NCBI GenBank assembly: GCA_013397695.1
Contig: VYZI01000040.1
Coordinates: 3,376,472 to 3,440,471, forward strand
DNA from: Centropus unirufus
Lineage: Eukaryota; Chordata; Aves; Cuculiformes; Centropidae
Direction: 5' to 3'
DNA length: 64,000 nt
A program made the translations under genes and the position numbers. Positions 50,116 to 61,500 of this stretch are shown here, piece by piece; the stretch's first letter is position 1; each line of letters starts with the position of its first letter. The notes below the pieces were generated by a model. The model searched no databases. It was not told where the DNA came from and was given only the letters and a program-made list of their open reading frames with translations.

Positions 50116-53100
50116 GGAAGATGAGGGAAACCTAACAACACTCAACTGTCAGGAAGAAACGTGACTTCTTTCTGTCCATCATAAACTGGTGATGTGGAGT
50201 GTGATGTCTTCTCACTCTGCTTTTCATCATTCATGGTACTCTGCTGTACCATGGGCTTGGTACAGCAGGACTGCTTTTGCAGTGCAAATTTAGACCACCT
50301 GTTTAGACCATTTTCAGACCTTTAATATGCCCTTAGAGGAAACAGACCTTCCTCAGATCAAAGTCCCTCAAGATTCCCCTTGGGATCAGGTTTTGTGGCT
50401 GGCATTCCTCAAAGCCAACTGTGTTTGAACACCTGCAGTTGTCTGGGAGATGGTTTGGTTCTACAATGCTGCGCTTAAACTGAGACAAGCGCTGTGACTC
50501 GACGGTTCTTACTGCTCACCATCAGTCGAGCCTGTGACTTCTTGTTCTAGGAGACACACACAAAGGGCTTGAGTAATTTCCAACACGGCCATCTCCAGTG
50601 GTGCACCTGCCAGGGCTGGTAGGTAGGACACAGGATCTACAGAAGGCTTGCATGTTTCTGGACCAGCAGATGGACTCAGGTGGCACTTCCTAGGGGAAAA
50701 ACAGCAACTCAAGCAGCTCAATTGCACCTGCTGTCCAAGAAGAGAATCGGAAGAGCAGTACTTTTATTAAATCACTTATCATAGGGGTACCCAGTGCATA
50801 AATGAAGAATTACACTATGCTTCTGTGACACTGTCATGTCATGGGACATGGAGTGTCTGTCCATCCTACAACACAGGCTACCAAACTGAAACCTGGGACA
50901 TCCAAAGCATAAGTTGGCCAAGAATCAGCTGCAATGATGTGATGCGCAGTGGGGCTGGTGGCAGGCCGCACACGTAAAAGCCAAGGAAGGCAGGAGGAAA
51001 ATGGAAATGGCTAGGCTAAGGGCTATTTCCCTGTCCATTACTACAGAAATATATCCCCGCAGGCACTGCCTTCTCTCCCCTCATTGGAGCCATTATTCCT
51101 GTTTAGGCAGGGTGTGGAGCTGGCACAGATCTGCACCAACCCCAAATCCTGTTTCTGGGCCACGCTGACCAAGAGTGCAATCATGCACACTTCCTTCCAC
51201 ATTTATGCAAAAAGCATCCCCCCCGACATATTTCCACTGTATTTGAGGCCTACTATACTCTTGGCAGAAGTGGATGGATTTTGCCCAGAATACACAATTT
51301 AGTGCTAATTATCTCTTCCTGCTGGGCTTTAGAGCACCGAGCTTTCAGTTCAGGAACAACAGCTACAAGAGCTAATGGATTGCTCTGTTAGCAGGAAGCA
51401 AACCCTTCGCAGAGCACAGAGGATCCTGTCCCACCGCAGGCCCTGGGGAAAGCCCCACTTCACAACAATAGGAGGACGGAATTCATTAACTCTTCAAGGA
51501 AGGAGAGAGCATCACCAGCATCATAATCGCCTTTCACTGGTGCTACTGGGGTGAACACCTGATCTTCCAAGTCACAAACAGTAAAAGCCCGTGTTTTCTG
51601 CTCCCCTTTTGGGTGAGTGTATAGAACATGGATTAAACTCTCATGCGGATTTATCCCACATCTAGGATAGCCTGTGGGCCTCTGCTAAGGTTCCACTGAC
51701 AGACCAGTTATTTTTGTTAATACACCCTGAGATGAGAAAGAGCTTTACAACCCTCTGCTGGCAATTCAGCCACAGGTAATGAATGAAGCAACAGCATATG
51801 GGAGTCACACATGGAGCCAATAATAATTTAATTCTCCTGCATTGGCACTTAAGCATCCAGCAATAAATGTTGCAGAGCTTCTCTCTGCACAGCTAATTTA
51901 GGAGCTTTATAGATTTACATGTGGTGATCATTTGACTCTGGCGCTGACATGTTACCTGAAGGAGAGTCCAAAGTATCTCCAAGGGTGGTGACTATTTTGG
52001 CTGGTGGTGACCACATCTGAGCTTCTCTTTCAAATGCAGTCTTTCAAGCACAGATGCTCACCTACTTGAATATCCTTACAAGTGTAATAAAATACCGAAA
52101 TACGGAGTGGATGCTTCAGTACCTTGGACCATATCCATTATTGACACAGGACCAACATTACACCCTTCTCAAAGACACTTCTCACTTGCTCATATGGTGC
52201 ACAGATGTAGGCTTCTGGCAGCAATCTCCTAGGCAATGTGAGCAACTTCCAGGTTTTCAGGTACCCTTGGTCTCCATCTCTTGTGCAAGACCCTGGATAG
52301 TTTATTATCATTAGTGTCTCACTATTATCACGCTGAAATATCCTCATTATCACTGTTTTTTGACTCGAGCTTTAAAGCAGGGTAAAGGAAACACTGAACG
52401 GAGCAGCAGTCAGCAGTGGAGGAGAGGGATGATGTCCAGCCTCAGCAATGTTACTGTAGGACACCGAGATTTTGGGGTGACCCGGCTGCCAAACCGCAAA
52501 GCTCTTCGCAGCGTGGAATCACAGCCACCAGCACCAATAGGCTGTAGGGAATGAGAATCCTTCTTCCTGACCCAGCTGAGGAAACAGCTGTACAAAACCT
52601 GACGCCCTCGTGCCAAGACTATCTCAAGCATCCTCCATCGTGTTCAGATGTAGTTTCCTGTCTCCAGAACAAGTTGTCCAGCAGTGGCTCACTGGGTAAC
52701 GCCAGAGGGAAAAAAAGAGGAATACCAAGTTGATTCCAGGGAATATTTTCTTCTGTGAACTGAAGGTAAACAATTCTGCTGCTTTGTGACTGATGGTTTT
52801 ACTGTGAGGTATTGCACAACAGGATTCAGTAACGATGAAGTATGCCTGCCGCCAGTTTTATCTGGCTGAAATGTTTCCCCTTAGCTCATTGTGTCTTGGA
52901 GAAGGTTGGTTATGAAGAACAAAAGCCTTCCAGGGCTGCAGTCTGCTCGCATATGAACCCTTCTCGCCTGACCACAGTAATAACCGTGTGAAGGGCATAC
53001 TGAAGTCATTCTTCATAATGTTTTGTCTCATAACATTTGAAATTGAAGTAAGATTTTTACTTTTACAAATAAATATTGAGCTAATTGCATTAATAAACAT

Positions 53101-53249
53101 AAATCACATCTGTATGTTTTGGCAAATAGCAGGCAAAATGTCCTTTCCCTATCCTGCATGTGGACAGCCCTGGCTTCCAGCATGAGCAGCTCTGTGGGGA
53201 ACCAGTGTGGGCAGCTGCTGCAGACGAATTCCAAACGAATGTGTTAGAT
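50116..53249. other. Gene-free stretch
   Basis: Nothing recognised over 3 kb. Short frames only, none above 86 codons. Confidence 0.5.
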
Positions 53250-54055
53250 CCCACATCACCGGCTCAGTGCTGGGGATGGTTCTGTTTCATTTCTTTATCA
53301 ATGATCTGGATGAAGGGAGCAAGCGCTCCCTCAGTAAGTTTGCAGATGACACCAAGATGGGTGGGACTGTTGATCTGCCTTAGGGTTAGGAAGGTTCTAC
53401 AGAAGAACAAGAATAGGCCAGAGTGATTGACCCAGGAAAGCTGTATGAGGTTCCACAAGGCCAAGTGCCTGGTCATTCTGGCTTGTATCAGAAATAGTGT
53501 GGCCAGCAGGAGTAGGAAAATGATTGTGTCTCTGTACTCTGCAGTGGTGAGGCCACACCTCACACGCTGAGTTCAGTTTGGGGTCCCTCAGTACAAGAAG
53601 GACACTGAGGTGCTGGGCTGTTGTCCAGAGAAGAGCAAGGAAGCTGGTAAAGAGTCTGGATCAAAAAGGAGCAGCTGAGGGAACTGAGATTGTTTAGTCT
53701 GGAGAAGAGAAGGATGAGAGGAGGTGTTATGACTACCTGAAAGGAAGTTGTAGTGAGGTGGGGGCTGGTCTGTTTTCCCAAGTAACAAGGGATAGGATAA
53801 GAGGAAATGGCTTCAAGTTGCAGCAGGGGAGGTTTAAACTGGATATTAGGAAGAATTACTTCACTGAAAGGTTGCCAAGAATTGGAACAGGCTGCTCCAG
53901 CAAGTGGTTGAGTCACAATACCTGGAGGCATTTAAAAGATGGGTAGGGGTGGCACTTAGGGCCATGGTTTAGTGGTGGAGTTGGCACTACTTGGTTTACA
54001 GTTGGACTCAATGATCTTAAGGATCTTTTCCAACTTAAATAATTCTATGATTCTA
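53250..54055 (+). mobile_element. CR1 LINE copy with internal deletion
   Basis: Plus strand, from the reverse transcriptase core to the 3' end. The 5' part (53250-53360) encodes a block close to 'LFHFFINDLDEGSKRSLSKF' followed by 'ADDTKMGG', which includes the family's FADD catalytic motif. It continues through 'MRFHKAKCLV' and then jumps at about 53474 straight to the 'ILACIRNSVASRSR' part, so the usual 'LHLG…EKDLGVL…MSQQ' stretch is missing. The rest follows the ORF2 end and 3' untranslated region to 'attctatgattcta' at 54055. Stops interrupt the frame. Minus-strand frames here are antisense shadows. Confidence 0.93.
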
Positions 54056-55560
54056 ACTAGACAACTCATCCCCAAATCCCTTGGAGCCCCAGCCTTAAAC
54101 CCGCAGAGGCCCACCTCTCCCATCTCCCTGCCTGGTTGTCCTGTCCCTATTTCTTGAACATTTTTATCAGGGTTTGTCATGTTTGTTTTTTGTCCAGACA
54201 GTCTCTACCTTAGCGCTATTACAAGAGACAGGAGATACCTGACCTCAGCAAACCTGCGGCCCACCTTATCCTGTAGAAAAGGAAGGAGCTGTGGCAAACC
54301 CTACCCCTGAGAGGAAAGCATTGATTTTCCTCTTCTGACATAATACCAAGGATGCTCCAACAACACTTTCCCCACGCATCTCCTCAAAGCCCCAGTGCCC
54401 TAGGTGTGCTACAATCGTGGTAGAACTGCATTGCCTGTGAGGGAATGTGTTGCAGCGGAAGTGCAGGGAAACCATGGCTTATCTTCCCTTCAGTTGAGGC
54501 TTGGGATTTGAGCACTAAGGACAGGACAGCCCATATTGCACAGGGCAACTGAACGCCAGGTGACCTCTGTGCTGGTGCAGGCAATGCTCCAACCCCCTCT
54601 GCAAGGCTATGGCCCAGGCATCCCTGAGCCCAGGCAGTGCCAGCTGATTTGCATCATGTTTTGGTGCACTCAGTTTTCCCTTTGCATTGTTCAGCTTCCC
54701 AACGGAGATCCCTGGACTTCATCCCAAGGTCAGGTCCTCAAGTCCTTTCTTCTGTAGTCCCAGTGTGATGACATCCTGCTGCCAGTGGCTCATTTGTGAG
54801 CAAGGGAAAACCCAAGCCATTCTAGCTCTGAATATGCTAAATGACTAATAGAGCTAATTGTGGCCTATACTCTTGGAACAGCTTGGAAGAGAAAAAGAGG
54901 TGTTGATGCAATAGGGCAAAGGACATTTTCTGCCTCTGGCAATAATTCAGCCTGCACTAAAGCACTAAACCCTGCGCAGAGAAGGCGCCGTGCTGCCAGC
55001 AGCCCACTCTTGCTGAGGTCTTGCTCACCTTTGTAATGTACTTCAGTTTTTGGGTCATCAGTACAATATTAAACATCAACTCTCTTGGCTTCATTCTGGT
55101 ACCTACCAGAACGTGCAGAAACCTTGTGATGCACAAAGCAAACCCACAAGAGTAAAATAGTTGTAATTCAGGCTCTATGTATTATTTTTACCAAAAACAG
55201 GAGCATGCAGAGCACAGACATAAGGAGTAGGAGAGTGGGGAAGCACTATTTTAGGTCAACCAGCACAGGAGGTTGTTCTTAGCTCAAACCCAAAATGACC
55301 TGCTTGTATCATAAAATAAATGAAGTTTTTGGCGATAGCTGGACGTTTATGCAGCCACGTACACCGGGAACAAAGAATTTTGTTTACATAGTTTACATAG
55401 CCCTGGTTACACTGCCTTTCAGCGTAATAAATATCAGGGCAGTCCTAAGAGCAGAGCAAACCCAGTAGTTTGGTTTTAACTGTGAGCTGTTACTGCTACA
55501 GAATGCAATGAGAGACTCTTTCCTAAATTATTTCCTACCATTGATATTGGGGCATGCGTC
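54056..55560. other. Gene-free stretch
   Basis: Nothing recognised. The unit 'gtttacata' is directly doubled at 55382-55399. Confidence 0.5.
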
Positions 55561-55564
55561 TTAG

Positions 55565-55632
55565 CCCAATAAAAAATAAATTTTAAATTGAAAAGTTTTA
55601 AATTTAAAATTTAAACCCCAGCTTTAAATTGA
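55565..55632. repeat. AT-rich patch with palindromes
   Basis: Repeated 'tttaaatt' words, including the perfect 14-base palindrome 'ttttaaatttaaaa' at 55596-55609, which could form a small cruciform or an easily melted site. Confidence 0.75.
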
Positions 55633-58600
55633 AGTGGAGAACATTCCAGAAGGGCATTAAGAAGATGATGAATATTATCACTAAGCATAAAATATCTTCA
55701 GAAAGCATTTCAGCTAGATCCACTGCCAGGGCCAAACCGCTCTGAGCTAATTCTTGCTTTCAGCAGCTGCACACAAAGCTGCAGCCCTCAGAAAGAGCAG
55801 TCAGACACCGCTGGTCTCTGGAGGCAGGGATGCCCTGGGCAGCTCAGGCTGTGGCCAAGCACACGCTCAGTGCCTGCTTTACACCAGTTTAAAAGGAGCA
55901 ACCCCATGCTGCAACTTTCCATTCTCTTGGTCTGGCAAAAGCTTTTGTATTTATCAGTGAACTTATCCAGCGGAAAAATGATTGGTTACTTGTTAACTGG
56001 ATGGGTCACGGTGGGGCTGAGACAGGGCCGGATTCTCCTTTTCAACAGCAGCAGCATCCGCTAACACTGACAGCAATTGTTGCATCACAGGCTCAGTGTT
56101 TGGAAATAAGAGTTCTTCGGAGGTTTAAACATCTGCTTCCAGGCATTCCCAGAAGTCCACCCACATCAACATACTGCCTAATCCATCAGAGCTCACAGAC
56201 CAGGTCTTCCTTCACCTGTATTGCTTGGGGACCATGGTGAAACAGGCTTAAACCCTCTTAAACCATTTGGACTGAGCTGCACACTGGTGTGGAATAACAG
56301 GATAATCCATGATTACATCCATGTTACAGTACTTGTGATGGATAGATGGAACTTGTGCTCAGTTTTTCCATCTGCACAAGTTGGTTCCAAGGCAGCACAC
56401 TCTATTCTGGCCCTCCTGGAAGACAAAGACCCTATTATTGGGTTTGTTCTGCTTTGCATGACAGAGTTTTGTATTTGGCTGGAGAGTGAACGTATAAACG
56501 TGATTCGTAGCCTGCGGCAGAGACGAAGGTGTCAGTCCTGCTGGCAATGTCCCATGTGAATAATGGCCAGACACTGTAGTTAGTACCATACTTCAAGTCT
56601 CCTTTTTAAAGCAAGAGTCAAAAACTAACTAGAAATCCATACTTGCTGGAGTATTTTTTCTTTTCTCTTTTGTCCTCTCAAAGAACACCATTAACAAGAG
56701 CGCAACTAAACTAATGAAACCCTCTATGACCTTTCCTACCTTTCTTAGCTGGACAAGCAGTGGCGCATGCTGGGGGTGGTTCAGAACTGCACTTACAGTA
56801 AGAAGGGACTGAATCATACCTGCCTTTGTCTAGCAAGGACATTAGTTTAGTCCTGTGCCCTAGGCAGCCGATTTTGAAAAGCCATGCAAGGACTTCACAT
56901 GTCTGACAGATCGCCCGTTCTGTCAGAACTGGACAGGAGTAGTCATCAGGTCAAAATGTATTGTAAGATGAGAGAAAGGAACATGCAGCACAGGCTCAGG
57001 AATGCCATCGCTTGGGAGACCAAGCCCCAAATCAAGACAGGTGTTCCAAGGTATTTACAGCAAGGGATTGATATACTGCCAGGATATTTAATTTATTGCT
57101 GCCGGTTTTTGACTGAAATATATCATTATGCAAAATTCAGAGCACTCCAGAGATTATACCCCAGCGTTCTTCCACCCCTTACCACTGCCAATCATTCAGC
57201 AGAGCATCTCTGTGTGCTGAGAACGCTGATGGTAACACGCGCTTTTTGGGGGAGCAAAGGTTCTACTTTCCACAAGGAAAGCCGGGCCCTGCAAGCACTC
57301 AGCAAACTCCACATCAGGTAACGTCACACATCTAAACATCTAAGTAGAAAGGTGGGCAAAACGCACTTCAGAAGCTACAGGGGACAGCTCATTTAGTAGA
57401 ATTACAGGAAAAGCCAATTTGTGAAATAACGAACGTATTAAACGTGACAAATCCCACAGAAGTTTAAAATCTGGGTTTAGAAGGAAGTGTAGGACTAGAT
57501 TATGGTGGATGAGGTGCAGTGGCCTGATTGGCTGCATAAGCCAGTCCTACCTTGACAATGAGGCCAGGCTGCCTCCTGTTCTGGTATTTTCAAGTGCCTG
57601 ATTTTCCAGCAGTCAAGGCAGCCACTAAAGCACAGTCACAACACGAATTTAATCTGATTTACCTACAGCAGTCACAAGGGGTGCACATGGGTTTGGGTGC
57701 AATGGGCCTACAGGGCAAAGCTGAGAGCAGTTGGGTAGGAACTGGGGAGGAGGAGCAGAAGATGGACTTGGACAGCATTTTTCAATATCTGATTTAAAAA
57801 CAGGAATGTAAATGGTATTTGACATATACATGGTTCTGTTAATGAAATATTTGCATTTTTTGGCATTAGCTTCTCCAGTTATTTTCAATTTGTTTTAGAT
57901 ACAGTGAGCTGAACGGGTTTAGATTTCAGTGAATCAAATACATTTCCACTATCAGAGAGCAAGGCAGTTCCACCCTTCTTAAACAGAGATGGTAGGGCCA
58001 CGGCTAGGAACTAGATGAAATTCTCTAATAATTCCTGCTTTACTGTTTTTATTTTCCTTAACATTAAAAAACATCAACATCTTCTAACTGCAAAGGAGAA
58101 AAGGAAGATCCTACACTGGTTTAACTTAGATGAGTAATCATGGGGTGAGCAATCTCTGTAAAGGATTATTCATTCATGGAACAATTTGCTGCACCAGGGT
58201 GGTTTTCCCCTCCACTTTTTTCCACCAGGGGTTACAGCTGGAGCCCCACTGGGGAGCCATCTGGGCCCAGTCAACCCATCCCTGATGGATGGTCTTCACA
58301 AAAAAACCCTACAAGGAACAAGATGATGTATTGGGCCAGCAGGAGCTGTGGAGAACCAGCAAAGCTTTTATTCTTTCGCCTCCGTAAGAGACCCCAGCAG
58401 AGCCTGAACTCTCTCTACACTCACAGCCAGCTCCCCTCACCACTTTGCTTGCAGCAGTGATCCCAGAACCTCAGCCTGTGCAGGGAGCAACAGGACACAA
58501 ACATTCCTGGTTTCTGGAAACAGCTCTGGAAGCAAATTGCTAGTGGCAACTGATCCCCTAGCCAAATGTCCCACCAGCCCTTTTTTGGCACCTACTGGTC

Positions 58601-58820
58601 CTGAATAAGATGTTCTTATTGCATAAAATTCTGAGTCTTTGCTGCTTGAGCTAAAGAATCAGCCTTTTGACTGCAGTGAAAGGGAATAAGACTGTTAAGC
58701 GGTGTAGCTGCTAAAGGGTGAGCTCCACTGTACCACTGAAAATCACTGAAATGCTCTGTTTTACATATTCCTTCAAAACAAACTGCATGCAAATAAAAGG
58801 CAGATGGCTTGGTCATGTTA
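55633..58820. other. Gene-free stretch
   Basis: A frame of 145 codons at 56884-57321 (+) ends at a donor-like 'catcaggtaacg' and is rather protein-like in composition, but I recognise no domain and saw no convincing acceptor. Other frames of up to 112 codons (56221-56559 +) conflict between strands. No repeat recognised. Confidence 0.45.
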
Positions 58821-58824
58821 GGGA

Positions 58825-58880
58825 CTCCTCAGTTCGGTTCCCCACTCTGCCTGAATAACCTTGTGCAAACTATGTTATCA
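58825..58880 (+). mobile_element. Possible MIR-type SINE relic
   Basis: The words 'cggttccccactctgcctga' and 'accttgtgcaaactatgtta' match in order and spacing the core of MIR ('gttcaaatcccggctctgcc' then 'gaccttgggcaagtcactta'), an ancient tRNA-derived SINE found in all amniotes. Only this part is visible. A short word match can arise by chance. Confidence 0.4.
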
Positions 58881-61500
58881 TTCATCAGGTAAGTTTTAAT
58901 CTGTTTTTTTTTTTCCCTGAGCCAGGAAAGCTGACCTCAGACAGGGTTTGGAAAGATACAGAAATTACAAGTGCAAATGCCAGAATTCCTTGTTCCTTGG
59001 CTTGTAGAATGCCTCTCACTAAGTTTCAGGACCTTTAAAGAGCACTTGGCACAACAGATTGTCTTAGAGAACAGAATGCCAATAGGAAGAACTGATAAAA
59101 AAGATTAAAAAAAGCTTCTACAGACAATGCCGTATTTTTGGGGAACATGAGTCATTACTCTCAAGAATTTATAATTTACAGACTGAAGGGTGGCTGTTCT
59201 CCAGCCTCAGGTGATGCAGGCTGGCAGCTCCTCCAAAGCATCGTTGCTGGCTCCTGCCAGAGGCATTCTTTGGAGCTGTCTAAATGGGTAAAAAAGTGGA
59301 CTGGGCTCAATTTAGTCAGCTTGCCTTGACTGAAGCCCCTGTGATCTCTGCAACCACAGCTGAGATCACTTGACCTGGTCAAGTTGTAATCATGACCACA
59401 TCAAACAGCCCTGGCCTGTAACAGCAGCAGCTCACAGAAAGGTGCTCCTGGTAGGATAACCAGCTCCAATGATTAAAGCAGATAAATGTTCTCCCCCCGC
59501 CAACTCTGACACTCACTGCTCCAAGGACTCAAAAAGGAGTAGGTAAAAGTCAGAGAGCTGTTCAGCTCCTGGGCTGGAGACCAGCGACATCACTGCACTC
59601 AGCCTGAGCAAAAGAAATTGAGGGCTGTTGTTCACAGGGTTATTTTCCTATTAGTGGGCTGATTTTATTGATGGAGGGAAAAAAATTCCAGGTCCCCTTT
59701 TTGGGTGTAGAAACATGACTTTTCAAAACTGTCAAAAGCCCTTATTATTTTCAGAGTTTTACATGGTCTCCAAATGAACTTATTTCTTTAACAATTCTTT
59801 TCAGCTTTGAACAATTTGCTCCAATAAACTTTATTTCTTGCAAACTGAAAAGAGCAAAATATTCCCTCTACACCTTTGCATTAGCTTACCTGTATTCAGA
59901 AGTGCAGCAAGTACCATAGAATTGAAGGTTCCTGTGGTATTCATTAACAGTCATGCTGGCTTTGGCCTGAAGAAAGAGTTTTTGACAGTAAGACATGGAA
60001 ACAACCCAGACATACAAAGAGCTGTCAGACTTGTGGTCTTTGGGCTCGGGATGTGCTAAAAGTGAGACATGTTCTGGTTGAAAAAAAAAAAAAAAGATGT
60101 TCCAGGTAAAAAAGAACAGAAACTCATGAAGAATGACACAAAGTGAGTGTAGGTGTTTTTCAGATTCTTTAGGGTTTCATTGATTTATCCCCTCAATTCC
60201 TGAATCAACAAGCAGTGCATGCAATTATTGCACAAACCCTGGTTTGCACAAAGACCAGCAACACCCAAGAACAGTTCCCACTACAGAAAGGATAAAATCT
60301 ACAAGTAAAAATAGAAAACTCGAGACACACCGGAGAACCAAAGGAAAAACCAAACTAGCATTCTCAATATATTTATTTTAAAAGATTATTTCCCCTTATC
60401 CTAAGATCTTTTGAGGGATCTGCTAGTGCAGAGGTGTGACCTTGGAGAACCTTTACACAGTTGTAAGATTGATAGGACATGACTGGCACACTCAGCATGC
60501 TGCTAGGACAAGCCATGCCATGAAAGAGTCCCTGACATCAGCACATTTAGTGTTTAATCCCCAAGATCAGTTTATTTTCTAGTTATGATTTAAAAGATGA
60601 GTGAATTTTTATGCTCGATGCAATAAAATATATCATAATATGCTGTTCCCCCTACAGACTCTTCCTCTAGAGACAATTTATACACGATATATATAATAGG
60701 CATTGCACACACAGCCACCACAGGTCATGAAAGAGCAGAGGGATAAAAGAAAAGCTGTCAACGTTTGACCACTTTGAAGAATTAGTTTTATCATCATAAC
60801 TCTTTAGAATTTTTTTGTGAAAATCAGACTGCAAATATAGAACAGCTACCCGAGGAAAAACATGAACAATAAATGATAAAATACAGCCTTGAAAGATAAA
60901 CTAATATTGAGTTTCCATTTTGAAATTTAGAGATTATTCTAGTGACAATTAAACAAAATATTCTGCCAAGGAAAGAGAAAAAAACGCAAACATTCTGTGT
61001 TTAACTCCCAGAATGAGAGTTACAGAATATACAGCAAAATCTCCGTCCAAAGAATTGTGTGCAGAATATACACCGGTAGGAAACAGATTTAAAAGAACAC
61101 CCTTTCAAGGGGCGCCCAGCACAGTATAGAGTAAGCCCTTTCCTCTCCTCCTCCTCTGCTCAAAAGCCATCCCCTATCTTCACGACATCCACCATGAGCA
61201 AAATGGTCTTTTCTCATCCTCACATCATTACCTTCACCTCTAATGGTTCTCTGTGCACTAGAAAGTATTTTCATTATGGCCATTTCTCTGCTCTAAAATA
61301 TGTTCGTTTGGAGCGTGAACTCCTGATCTTTCATCGCTTTGATGATAAAAGCCCCAGTGCAGCATTTTTCTGTGGCAAAACCCGTGCTTTTAGTCGTGTC
61401 ACACTTCCTCTCTTGTAAATGGCTTTGCTTTCAAATTGCCTCTTAGGCTTGTGGCCACCACCAGCCCAGGCACACCGCGCCAGCACAAACATCAGTAAAG
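58881..61500. other. Gene-free, AT-rich stretch with a poly-A run
   Basis: A T run lies at 58904-58914 and a run of 15 A at 60081-60095. At 60431-60450 the word 'gaggtgtgaccttgg' might be another eroded MIR core but is too short to call. No gene recognised. Confidence 0.5.

Noticed and set aside
53560..53931. 123-codon minus-strand frame
   Set aside because: It is the antisense of the CR1 copy on the plus strand.
60431..60460. Second MIR-like core ('tgtgaccttgg')
   Set aside because: Too short; the following bases do not continue the MIR core.
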